From an uncultured Vampirovibrio sp. (lineage in GTDB: Bacteria > Cyanobacteriota > Vampirovibrionia > Gastranaerophilales > Gastranaerophilaceae): a stretch of DNA of 64,000 nt. A program made the translations under genes and the position numbers. The DNA is taken from NCBI GenBank assembly GCA_910583875.1, contig CAJTXT010000002.1, positions 62,001 to 126,000 of the forward strand, given 5' to 3'. The notes below the pieces were generated by a model. It was not told the origin of the DNA, made no database searches, and worked only from the letters and a program-made list of their open reading frames with translations. This document shows positions 9,214 through 17,698 of the stretch, piece by piece. The stretch's first letter is position 1; every line of letters begins with the position of its first letter.

Positions 9214-12200
9214 ATGGCAGACGGAATAAGCGGAAATAAAGGGATTGAATTTATAAATTCAATACTAAAAGGGCTTGGTGTTGATGGCGATATCAACGTT
9301 AAAAGTTCTGATGTTGCATCTATATTTTCTGCTGCTGAAGATAAAAATGGCAATGGCAAAATAGATAAAGAAGAATTTACAGAAGCTATAGCAGAATATT
9401 ATAAATCAGATATCGAAAATATATCAGATCTTGAAGACGACTATATGGATGCTTGGAATGCTTTTGCAGGTATTGATAATAATGATGGTTTAACATCAAG
9501 TGATATTTCAGGAATGAATGCTCAAGTTTCTGATGCACTTTCAAAAAGTGATATGAATTATGCTAATAATGAAAACTATACTGCTCCTACTGAAAAAACA
9601 AACTCAAAAACTCCTACAGTATCTGCTGTTTCTGCTGATAGTTTATCAGGTAAATCTTCTGCTGATTTAACAGCAGAAAGAGGTGATTTACTTTCTTCTA
9701 TAGATGCCAAAAGAACAGAAAAAAATACAGCTGTATCTGAACAAAAAGCTGATATGGAAGCTAAAAAACAAGCTTATGATGAAGCTCTTGAAAAATTAGA
9801 AAGTGATGAAGTATTAGAAGGTCAAGAAAAATCTTTAAATGATTTAAAAGCTGAAAAAGAAGAAAAAGATGGTCAAATTGAAAATCAAAATGAAGTAATT
9901 TCAGGCTTAGAAGATTCTATAAGCTCTCAAAATACATTAATAAAATCCTTAGATAGTGAATTAAGTGGACTTAAAGCTCCAAGTGAATCAGATTATAAGA
10001 AAACAGTAACTGATGAAGATGGAACAACTCATGAAGAAGTAGATACAGAAGCATACAATGCAGCAATGCAAGAATATGAACAACAAAAAGCTGATTTAGA
10101 ACAACAAAAACTTGAAGCTGAAAATGTTTTAGCTGAGTTAGAACAAAATTTAGCAGCAGCAGAAGAAGCTTTAACTGTATTAGAACAAGAAGCTGCAGAT
10201 ATAGATACTCAAATTGATGATGTAACAGCAAAAATTGCAGAAACAGAAGCTGATGATGGTCCGGCACATGCTGTTAAAGAAGCGTTAGAAGCTTATAATG
10301 CATCACAAGCTGCTTTAGATGAAGCTGAATCTCAATATGATGCAGATATTGCACAATTAGAAGAAAATTTATCAGCTTATGAAACAGCAATTGCAGAAGC
10401 TGAAGCAGCAGAAGAAGAAGCTGCTAAAGCAGCTGAAAATGAACAAAAAGCTCAGCTTGGTTTAACAGATGATGAAAGAATTCAACTTGATGATGAAGGA
10501 AACGCATATGTTGAAGTTACTCCATGGCAAAGCAGCGGTAACGGAAATGATTGTTTATCTAGAATCATGGCAAATAACTATGATTATGAAGCATTAGGTA
10601 TTGAACGCGGCTCTGAAGAATATAATAAGTTACAAGAAGCAGTGATGAATGCAAATTCAGAAATCTACGGAAATGAAGAAGGTGGCGGCAGAACCAGAAT
10701 TTTAGATGGAAGCAGAGAAAATTCCGTAATTTATGCCGGTGATAAAATCACACTTCCTGATGCTTATGAAGTTTTAGGCATTGAAAAACCGGCTGCGCCT
10801 GAAACTCCGGCTGAAGAAAATGCTCCGGTTATTAAATCACCTGAAGATATTCCTTCATGTGTAAATGTTACTGATACAGATACTGTAACTGTAAATGAAA
10901 ATGGTACATTTAGAGTTGAACATGAAGATGGATCTTATGAAGATCATACTGGTCTAAAATTTGATGAAAATGGTAACTTAACATCAGAAAGAGTATCTTT
11001 ATATGGTGCTCCACGAAGTGGCGTGACACCATCAACACAAGAAAAATCATATACGTATGATGAAGAAAATAAATTAAAAACAGAAAATAGTGTTAATAGA
11101 GATTATAGAGGTGCTGTAACTTCTGAAAGTTATAAATCATATAGAGATGATGGTACTGTTTATGAATCATTATATACAAACCCTACAGATAGTGAAACAT
11201 CATATCATAATACCTATAATAAATCAGACAGAGCATATTCTGAATGGAAAGCAACTGTATATGATGCAGAAGGTAACCCTATCAATAGTACAACATATAC
11301 AATTGATGAAAATGGTAATAAAGTTCATCAACAAACTATATCTAATGGGAAACCTGTAGAAACAACTGAAGATCCTGCTGAGTCTTCAGAACCTACAACT
11401 CCTACAGACGAACCTGTAGAAGAAGGAGCTAAAGAAATTACAGATCCACATGCGCTAGAATATGTTAGTAAACTAGATACTATTCAAAAGGATATTGAAT
11501 CATTAAAAAATCTTGGTGATGACACTTCTGCTTATGTTGAGTTAGAAAAAATTTCATCAGAAGTATTACCTGAATTGATGGCTGATGAAAATGTTTCAGT
11601 AACTGATAAAGTTCAACTTCTTGAAAGTATAGCTGCTATTGATAGTGATATTATGCCTACCTATTTATCAATAAGAGAATATCCTCAAGATGCATATAAA
11701 GAAGTAATGGGTATGTTTGAAGATTGTCAAACAATTGAAGATGCTGTAGCTCTTTCAAATGCGTTTAGTACATTCTATCCTGATGGAAGTGCAATTGACA
11801 GTTTAAGTTCATATATGGTAGAACAAGTTAATCTTTCAACAAACTCAGATGATGCAAAATCTTATATGAATACACTTTCAAATTTATATTCATTGGCTAA
11901 ATCTAATGAAGATATAAAACTATTAAATGACGTATTTGCAACTGATTATCTTTCTAAAAATGTATTAAATGGTGATGCTCAAACTGAATTCATCCAAAAT
12001 ATTATGAATAATATTTCATTGCCAAAAGATTCTACAAATTATACAAATCTTCAAGATTGGCAAATTCAAGCATACTCTGAAAAATATCCTAGTGCTCAAA
12101 GCATATTAAAAGCTGTTGATTCAGGTAATCTTGATTCAAAAGTAGGTATGTACTTAATAACTCAACTAAATGGTGGTGATATTTCTTCAATTGCTAAAGA

Positions 12201-13161
12201 CTTAGAAAAGCAAGATAAATATATGGATACACTATTTAGCATGTTTGGAAATGATTATAGCCAAAAACAAACTGTAAATAATGATGTACCAAATATTATT
12301 TCCGGAGTTCAAGGTAGTAATGCAGCAACTGTTGCACAAGAACTTTCTGAAACTGCTTCTAAACTAGCTTGGTTAGAAGAAAATGAAATGTATACTCCTG
12401 AATATGAAGCATTATTGTCATCAAGGACAGAATTACTAAGCAAAGCATTAAATGATTCTTCTATATCTGTAAATGACAAAATTCAAATTATGAGTGGTAT
12501 GTCAGATAATAATCCTGATTATATGATGGAATATTTATCTTCATTCTCATATCCAAATGATACATATCAATCAGTATTAGGAATGTTTGATCAATGTTCA
12601 ACACCTGAAGAAGCAATTAAATTATCAGCTGTATTTGAAAAATTATACGGTGACGGTAGTGCTGCAAATAGTTTAAGTAATTATATTGCTTGTACTGTTG
12701 CTTCTAATTCGGAAGATGCAAAAGCCTTTGCTAACAGTCTTGCCGATTTATATAAAGATGCTACTCCGGAACAAATAAGTAAATTAAATTCTACATTTGA
12801 TACAGCTTCTACAATCCAATATCTATTCTCTAGAGGTACAGAAACTGAAATGTTAAAGAATTTATTTGGTAATGTATTCTCTAATGTTGAAAAAGTAAAT
12901 TCATCTGAAATTGCAGATTCTTTAGGGCTAAGTGAAAATGCTCTTAAGACATATCAACGAAATAATTATTCAAATGTACAATCTGTATTGTCAGGACTTG
13001 AATCAGGTAAATTAAATTCTGTACAAGCTAAATATTTCTTACAGCAATTAGGTGATACAAATCAAGTAATAGATTCTTTCCGTAATATGTCAAACGGAAA
13101 TCAAGAAAAATACTTACCTGTATTATTAGAATTATTTGGAACAAAATATTTAGAAGACTAA
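9214..13161 (+). CDS. Large EF-hand / coiled-coil protein with internal duplication
   Basis: A 1315-residue protein with no recognised family name. The start is ATG 9214, eight nt after AAGGAG; an upstream in-frame ATG lies inside the promoter. Order: an EF-hand loop (DKNGNGKIDKEE, about residues 42-53) with a second degenerate loop; a Glu/Ala/Gln-rich coiled coil at about 130-420; a segment ending IYAGDKITLP that resembles a LysM tail; a Thr/Tyr-rich stretch of YD-like repeats at about 560-740; and two helical domains of about 300 residues that are copies of each other (YPQDAYKEVMGMFEDC against YPNDTYQSVLGMFDQC). No Sec signal. Probably a long Ca-responsive, surface or cell-structure protein; function unknown. 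Confidence 0.8.
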   Translation: MADGISGNKGIEFINSILKGLGVDGDINVKSSDVASIFSAAEDKNGNGKIDKEEFTEAIAEYYKSDIENISDLEDDYMDAWNAFAGIDNNDGLTSSDISGMNAQVSDALSKSDMNYANNENYTAPTEKTNSKTPTVSAVSADSLSGKSSADLTAERGDLLSSIDAKRTEKNTAVSEQKADMEAKKQAYDEALEKLESDEVLEGQEKSLNDLKAEKEEKDGQIENQNEVISGLEDSISSQNTLIKSLDSELSGLKAPSESDYKKTVTDEDGTTHEEVDTEAYNAAMQEYEQQKADLEQQKLEAENVLAELEQNLAAAEEALTVLEQEAADIDTQIDDVTAKIAETEADDGPAHAVKEALEAYNASQAALDEAESQYDADIAQLEENLSAYETAIAEAEAAEEEAAKAAENEQKAQLGLTDDERIQLDDEGNAYVEVTPWQSSGNGNDCLSRIMANNYDYEALGIERGSEEYNKLQEAVMNANSEIYGNEEGGGRTRILDGSRENSVIYAGDKITLPDAYEVLGIEKPAAPETPAEENAPVIKSPEDIPSCVNVTDTDTVTVNENGTFRVEHEDGSYEDHTGLKFDENGNLTSERVSLYGAPRSGVTPSTQEKSYTYDEENKLKTENSVNRDYRGAVTSESYKSYRDDGTVYESLYTNPTDSETSYHNTYNKSDRAYSEWKATVYDAEGNPINSTTYTIDENGNKVHQQTISNGKPVETTEDPAESSEPTTPTDEPVEEGAKEITDPHALEYVSKLDTIQKDIESLKNLGDDTSAYVELEKISSEVLPELMADENVSVTDKVQLLESIAAIDSDIMPTYLSIREYPQDAYKEVMGMFEDCQTIEDAVALSNAFSTFYPDGSAIDSLSSYMVEQVNLSTNSDDAKSYMNTLSNLYSLAKSNEDIKLLNDVFATDYLSKNVLNGDAQTEFIQNIMNNISLPKDSTNYTNLQDWQIQAYSEKYPSAQSILKAVDSGNLDSKVGMYLITQLNGGDISSIAKDLEKQDKYMDTLFSMFGNDYSQKQTVNNDVPNIISGVQGSNAATVAQELSETASKLAWLEENEMYTPEYEALLSSRTELLSKALNDSSISVNDKIQIMSGMSDNNPDYMMEYLSSFSYPNDTYQSVLGMFDQCSTPEEAIKLSAVFEKLYGDGSAANSLSNYIACTVASNSEDAKAFANSLADLYKDATPEQISKLNSTFDTASTIQYLFSRGTETEMLKNLFGNVFSNVEKVNSSEIADSLGLSENALKTYQRNNYSNVQSVLSGLESGKLNSVQAKYFLQQLGDTNQVIDSFRNMSNGNQEKYLPVLLELFGTKYLED

Positions 13162-13206
13162 ACATTAAGAAATATTACAAAATTTTAATAAAATTTATTA
13201 CATGAT

Positions 13207-13234
13207 TAAAGTAAATGTATAGAAATGTCGATAC
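13207..13234 (+). promoter_or_regulatory. Possible sigma-28-type promoter (spacer one base long)
   Basis: TAAAGTAA (13207-13214), a 12-nt spacer and GTCGATAC (13227-13234). It resembles the promoters at 9153 and 34075, but has one mismatch in the core -10 and a spacer of 12 instead of 11. If used, transcription starts near 13241. Confidence 0.4.
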
Positions 13235-13266
13235 TCCTTATATGTAGAAGTGAAGGAGTATCGACA
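13226..13266 (+). promoter_or_regulatory. Perfect 14-bp inverted repeat covering the ribosome site
   Basis: Arms 13226-13239 and 13253-13266 are perfect reverse complements around a 13-nt loop. The right arm contains the AAGGAG ribosome site and the A of the ATG at 13266. In an RNA that begins upstream, the hairpin would hide the ribosome site. If the candidate promoter at 13207 is used, the left arm would be missing and the repeat could instead act as a DNA operator. Confidence 0.6.
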
Positions 13267-14630
13267 TGGATATAAATTCTTTAATTTCCAGTTATGTAGA
13301 GAAAAATGGAGGTGACGTTTCTTCAATTGTTGAAAAACTGAAGGATATTGGCAACTCTGTTTATGAGGAACGTTCTATTTTTTCTTATGGTGAAGATGCT
13401 TCTCCTGAAGAATTTATGGACTATATATTAAAAGCCGCTTCCAGAAGTGATGATGCTTTTAAAGATGATGTTGAGTTGCTTTTCAATATTATAGATGAAA
13501 ATGGTGACGGTACGCTTTCTGATGATGAACTTTCTATGTTTAGAAGGACAGGTGATACAAATAACGGAAAAGTAGATGGTTTTGGTTTGTGGAATAATCT
13601 TTTAAATGCAGATGAAGCAAAAGTTAATTCTGCTGCTTCTTCAGGCGGCGATACAACTGCAGTATCTGAGGGTGATACACCGGCTTCAGATTCTACTTCT
13701 GCTGATAATACAACAACAGGTGAAACAACAGCAGGTGAAACAACAGGTGGAAGTAATGCAACCGGTTCTTCTCCAAAAAATTATGATTTGAGTGATCCTG
13801 ATTCTGCAAAAGATTTTATTAGTAAATTTATAGATGAAGATCATAAAACATATGAAGAAGCTATATCTTATTTATTAGATATTGGTGCTATTAGTGATGA
13901 AGATGCAGAAAATATAAGAAATGCAATTACTAAAGGTTCCTTAAGCAAAGAAGATCAAGAAAAAGTCGATGCTTTATTATCTGTAAATCCGAATATGACA
14001 GAAGAAGAAGCTATTGAAAAATTAGGGCTTAATAGTAATGATAACACATCTGCATTAAATGAAACTGTTTATAAAGAAGTAAATGTTGAAGAATATGCTG
14101 ACCAGATATACAATGCAACAAAAGGCATGATTGGAACTGATGAAGCAGCTTTAGAATCATTGCTTAATGATGAAACTATTTCTGATGAGGATTTTGCAAG
14201 AATAGTTGAAGCTTATGAAAAGAAATATGGACAAGATGCTGGCGGTAAAGGCTTTATCACAATGATTGAAAATGAAACATCCGGCGATCTTCAAGCACGT
14301 TTAACAAGAAAAGTTGGTGAACGCTTAATGGCTGCAGCAGAAAATGGCGACGAAAAAGCTATTGATATGATTTGTAAAGAAATTTATTCTGGTACTGCAG
14401 GTCAAAACTGTACAGCTAATGATTTCTTAGATGCTATTTTTGCTACTGAAAATGAAGATGTAATATACAATATTAATGAACGTTATGGTAAAGTTAATAG
14501 CGGACGAGATTTAATTACAGATTTGAAAAATGATCATCTTGGCTTCCTTGGACTTCCTGGATTATTTGGTAGTTATGGCGAAGCAAATGATTATATTACA
14601 AAAATCAATGAGACCAAGAGACATCATTAA
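13266..14630 (+). CDS. EF-hand protein with annexin-like C-terminal repeats
   Basis: A 454-residue protein. Residues 77-88 (DENGDGTLSDDE) form a canonical EF-hand loop and a weaker loop follows at 97-106. Residues 120-170 are a Ser/Thr/Gly linker. From about 275 the sequence looks like annexin repeats: IYNATKGMIGTDEAAL (281-296), IVEAYEKKYG, then SGDLQARL, matching the order of the annexin core (GxGTDE, yeryyg, SGDfekl). A second, weaker copy ends INERYGKVNSGRDLI. No signal peptide. Ca-dependent membrane or surface binding is inferred. The ribosome site AAGGAG lies 7 nt before the ATG inside an inverted repeat. It follows another EF-hand protein in the same direction. Confidence 0.75.
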   Translation: MDINSLISSYVEKNGGDVSSIVEKLKDIGNSVYEERSIFSYGEDASPEEFMDYILKAASRSDDAFKDDVELLFNIIDENGDGTLSDDELSMFRRTGDTNNGKVDGFGLWNNLLNADEAKVNSAASSGGDTTAVSEGDTPASDSTSADNTTTGETTAGETTGGSNATGSSPKNYDLSDPDSAKDFISKFIDEDHKTYEEAISYLLDIGAISDEDAENIRNAITKGSLSKEDQEKVDALLSVNPNMTEEEAIEKLGLNSNDNTSALNETVYKEVNVEEYADQIYNATKGMIGTDEAALESLLNDETISDEDFARIVEAYEKKYGQDAGGKGFITMIENETSGDLQARLTRKVGERLMAAAENGDEKAIDMICKEIYSGTAGQNCTANDFLDAIFATENEDVIYNINERYGKVNSGRDLITDLKNDHLGFLGLPGLFGSYGEANDYITKINETKRHH

Positions 14631-14636
14631 TAACAT

Positions 14637-14668
14637 AAAAAAGAAGCAGATTAATCTGCTTCTTTTTT
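14637..14668. terminator. Bidirectional terminator between convergent genes
   Basis: AAAAAAGAAGCAGA pairs perfectly with TCTGCTTCTTTTTT around a TTAA loop. The loop contains the stop codon of the minus-strand gene that ends at 14651. Confidence 0.9.
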
Positions 14669-16207
14669 TATTTGTGTATCAAATTTTGTTTTATTATAAT
14701 ATTCATCTGAAATAGGCGGGTACAAATAATTATCCTTTACGGTTTCAGTTGGAACAAAAACACCCGATAAATTGTTTTCAAATACTAATGTCCAGTTTTC
14801 TTGTTCTAACATCTTGTTAAAAACAGGATATTTTTTTTCTATTATCATAACATCTGTTTTATAATCACGTATAATTTTGTACCAATCATTTTTTACTAAA
14901 TGAAAATTCTTTAATTCTAAAAGCAAATCCGGATTATAAACTTCTTCATATCTTCCATCCATTACAATTAAATTGTTTGGATATAATTTATATGCTGCAT
15001 AACTGCCCCAATCAAAATTTATAAATAAGTTTCCTGTTATATTATTTATTTTTATAAATTCGATTGCATATCGAGGATATTCTGTTTCCGTAATTCGTAT
15101 CTCTTTATTTTCGGCTATTAATGCAGGCAGAGAAACTATAATTAATAGAAAATAGACAATTATATCTTTTATCAAACAAAATGTTTTAATAAAACTTTCG
15201 TTATCTAAATGTAATTTTTTTCTTATAAATCGTATTAAAGAATTGAATAAAGAATAAAACTCGTCATATAACAAAGTGCCTGCTGTAAAAATAAAGAAAG
15301 TTTGGTGTCTTATGTGTGTTATGGATAAATAAGCCATTAAAAGAATTAAAAGTAGTTTTGTTTTATCCAGTTTTTGATAATTAATTTTATTTTTTAGAAT
15401 ATAAATAAATTGGGTTAATAACATAATTACAAGGTATATTTTATATCTTATATAACCTTTTAAATACATAGGGTGAAATGGGCTTGTCCATTCAGTTATG
15501 AAGGTTCTATCCATTGTTGCCGCGAAAAATAAAAATTTAACGTATTTAAAACCATATGGGTTAATAAATAAAGAGGCTAAACATCCTATTAGTGTATAAA
15601 TATATTCTTTATATGATTTTTTATTTAAAAATTCACCTGCAATATAAATTCCAAGTAAACCTAAGCCGCTTATACAACCGCCATGAATATTGCTCCAAAA
15701 TACCATTAATATTGGTAAAAGTATTAAGATTTTTTTATTACCTAATCTGGCTTTTTCCAAAATATATAAGAAAATTGAAAAGAATAAGCATGTAAAAAGT
15801 AAGCATCTTGTAGTAGGTCCTAATGTTTTTAATGCAGCTAGAAACATAAATACAAAATATAAAATATTATATGAAACTGTTGATTTTGGCTTATGTAATT
15901 CAACTGTTTTAAAACACATAAAAACAGTAAGGGCAGAGAGCATACCTTTTAATAGTATTAACCCGCTATCACCAAAGTATTTTAATGCTGCATAAAAAAA
16001 TACACTAGCACCCCATTCATGATCATACCAAGGATGAGTTGGGGTATATGATAAAAAATCATTTTTTAGTACTGTTAAGTTTTCTACAATACTATAACCA
16101 GCTATTAATCTTGCCCATAAATCATTATCCGGATAATTGTTAAAACAGCATATCCCAATACAAAATATGAAAATTACCGCAATACATAAATATCTTTTTA
16201 TATTCAT
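14651..16207 (-). CDS. Polytopic membrane protein, GT-C glycosyltransferase-like
   Basis: A 518-residue inner-membrane protein with about ten hydrophobic segments between residues 5 and 360 and a soluble C-terminal part of about 120 residues. The first periplasmic loop carries NNYPDNDLWARLIAG and later HPWYDHEW; an acidic motif in the first loop followed by many helices is the layout of GT-C polyprenyl-sugar transferases. I do not recognise a specific family, so the substrate is unknown. It follows directly on the stop codon of the gene at 16208-16786, so the two are translationally coupled. The terminator overlaps its 3' end. Confidence 0.65.
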   Translation of the reverse strand: MNIKRYLCIAVIFIFCIGICCFNNYPDNDLWARLIAGYSIVENLTVLKNDFLSYTPTHPWYDHEWGASVFFYAALKYFGDSGLILLKGMLSALTVFMCFKTVELHKPKSTVSYNILYFVFMFLAALKTLGPTTRCLLFTCLFFSIFLYILEKARLGNKKILILLPILMVFWSNIHGGCISGLGLLGIYIAGEFLNKKSYKEYIYTLIGCLASLFINPYGFKYVKFLFFAATMDRTFITEWTSPFHPMYLKGYIRYKIYLVIMLLTQFIYILKNKINYQKLDKTKLLLILLMAYLSITHIRHQTFFIFTAGTLLYDEFYSLFNSLIRFIRKKLHLDNESFIKTFCLIKDIIVYFLLIIVSLPALIAENKEIRITETEYPRYAIEFIKINNITGNLFINFDWGSYAAYKLYPNNLIVMDGRYEEVYNPDLLLELKNFHLVKNDWYKIIRDYKTDVMIIEKKYPVFNKMLEQENWTLVFENNLSGVFVPTETVKDNYLYPPISDEYYNKTKFDTQIKKEAD

Positions 16208-16786
16208 CTATTTTGTTTCTTCATCTTCTGTTCTTAGTTTTAATACAACAATGCCATCTTCTTCTACGTTAAATTCTGTTCCTTTTTCAACATATGTTAA
16301 AGGTGTACTTTGATATAAATTATTTCCTGCTGATTGTAATCTGTTTTGATTTTCGTTTGGTTTTAATAATCCTTTTGAAACAGCAACTACTTGAGAAAAA
16401 CCCGGAACTTTTAATATATGCCCTGTAATTGCGATGCCGGCTTGTTTTGCCATATTCTCAAAATCTTTAGGCGTAGAAGCTCTCATTGTGCCTTCTTTTA
16501 TGTTGTCTTGATTTTTATATATGATTTTGTAATATCCGTTTCTTCTTCCTCGTTTTGCCTTTATATATTCTTTTATTGTTATATTTATTACTTCATGATT
16601 TTCATATATATTTTGATTTTCACAATCCGTCTTATTTATTTGATAAAGCTGTATTGATTGGTTTACTTTTAAGTTAGCATTACTAATATGTGCCGGAGTT
16701 ACGGCATAAACTGTTTCCGGTAAAATTTCAGCATTTGCAAATATTGGGAATAATAATAAAATTACTAAAGTGTATAAAAAACGCAT
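16208..16786 (-). CDS. Secreted protein of unknown function
   Basis: A 192-residue protein with a clear Sec signal (MRFLYTLVILLLFPIFANA) and probable cleavage after NAEI. The mature part is polar and probably beta-rich (YIKAKRGRRNGYYKIIYKN). The short hydrophobic stretch at ITGHILKVPGFSQVVAVSKG is too polar for a firm membrane helix. It resembles periplasmic accessory proteins, but I recognise no family. It is immediately upstream of, and adjoining, the polytopic membrane protein, so a partner role in envelope assembly is plausible. Confidence 0.65.
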   Translation of the reverse strand: MRFLYTLVILLLFPIFANAEILPETVYAVTPAHISNANLKVNQSIQLYQINKTDCENQNIYENHEVINITIKEYIKAKRGRRNGYYKIIYKNQDNIKEGTMRASTPKDFENMAKQAGIAITGHILKVPGFSQVVAVSKGLLKPNENQNRLQSAGNNLYQSTPLTYVEKGTEFNVEEDGIVVLKLRTEDEETK

Positions 16787-16838
16787 TTGTTCTCCTATCT
16801 CCTTTTCTGTATATTAGTATATCATCTTTTCTTACAAT

Positions 16839-16869
16839 AAAAAAAGAAGCAATATATTGCTTCTTTTTT
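16839..16869. terminator. Bidirectional terminator
   Basis: A palindrome with GAAGCAAT/ATTGCTTC arms, flanked by an A tract on the left and a T tract on the right, between the ends of two minus-strand transcription units. Confidence 0.85.
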
Positions 16870-16902
16870 GTATATTTAGTTTTTTAATTTTTTCTTTTCT
16901 CT

Positions 16903-17457
16903 TTAAATAATCCTTTCTCTTACCATATTAATTTTTCTCAAATTACCGGAATTTTTAAATACGTTTAACGGTGTCTCCTTTCCAAAATTTCTATGCCATT
17001 CTTTCATAAAACTTTTATTACGCATTAAAGTTTTTATAAAGTTTGCGTTATTTTCAAAAATAACTGCTTTATTTAAAATATCAGAAAGGAAGCCGTCATC
17101 ATTTTCTTTTAAAGCACATAGATAATACCCATATAAGCTTTCTTGATATCTTCCGCTTCTTTTTGATATTCCTTTTTTTGTTGCTCCAACTATTTTTAAG
17201 AACTTTTCTTTTTCAAGTATTTTAGCAAAAGGAGCTAAAGAACTTGAATTAATAGAAATAAATTCAATTTGTTCTTCATTATCTACAATTGAAATTTTTG
17301 TTTTAAAGGTAAAGTCTGTTTTTGCCGGTTGAAGATAATTTAATCTATTAAAATTTTCTTCCGCAAAAATATTGGGAAGAAGTTTTTCTATATTATTAAA
17401 TTCATTTAGATTGGCTTCAATATTTCTAAAGTTTAATGTTGATTCTAAATCTGCCAT
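16903..17457 (-). CDS. Hypothetical soluble protein under a sigma-28-type promoter
   Basis: A 184-residue soluble protein that I do not recognise. It has no signal peptide or membrane segment. A basic patch KKGISKRSGRYQES (about residues 93-106) precedes an all-helical C-terminal half. AAGGAG precedes the ATG at a good distance. Its interest lies in its promoter: a perfect FliA-type site 36-62 nt upstream links it to the Ca-binding proteins at 9214 and 34135. It is probably monocistronic, ending at the terminator near 16850. Confidence 0.6.
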   Translation of the reverse strand: MADLESTLNFRNIEANLNEFNNIEKLLPNIFAEENFNRLNYLQPAKTDFTFKTKISIVDNEEQIEFISINSSSLAPFAKILEKEKFLKIVGATKKGISKRSGRYQESLYGYYLCALKENDDGFLSDILNKAVIFENNANFIKTLMRNKSFMKEWHRNFGKETPLNVFKNSGNLRKINMVRERII

Positions 17458-17492
17458 CTTTTCTCCTTACCAATAAAAAATCTACTATATTT

Positions 17493-17519
17493 TTATCGGC
17501 ATAGTAATTATTTTCTTTA
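17493..17519 (-). promoter_or_regulatory. Sigma-28 (FliA)-type promoter
   Basis: On the minus strand: TAAAGAAA (17519-17512), an 11-nt spacer and GCCGATAA (17500-17493). The -10 is identical to the FliA consensus and the spacing is exact. Confidence 0.8.
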
Positions 17520-17629
17520 GTATTTTCTTTGATTTTTTTATTTTTGTTTACAAAAGTTAATATATTAATTTATAAAAAAGCAATTATTTTTTGCGTATAT
17601 ACTTTATATATATACAAGGAGCAAATAAG

Positions 17630-17698
17630 ATGACAGCATTAATAAAATTCATAAACAGACGTAAAAAATTCTCTACAATGGTATTATTAAATATTTAA
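17630..17698 (+). CDS. Possible 22-residue basic micropeptide
   Basis: ATG 17630 lies 8 nt after a good ribosome site (AAGGAG) and opens a 22-codon frame, with an A+T-rich TATATA-like box upstream. The product (MTALIKFINRRKKF...) is basic and amphipathic. Its stop codon overlaps the 3' end of the convergent permease gene. There is no terminator and no similarity I can name, so this may be chance. Confidence 0.3.
   Translation: MTALIKFINRRKKFSTMVLLNI

Noticed and set aside
9971..10267. Minus-strand Leu/His-rich frame inside the EF-hand protein gene
   Set aside because: It is a by-product of the Glu/Ala/Gln-rich coiled-coil codons on the plus strand.
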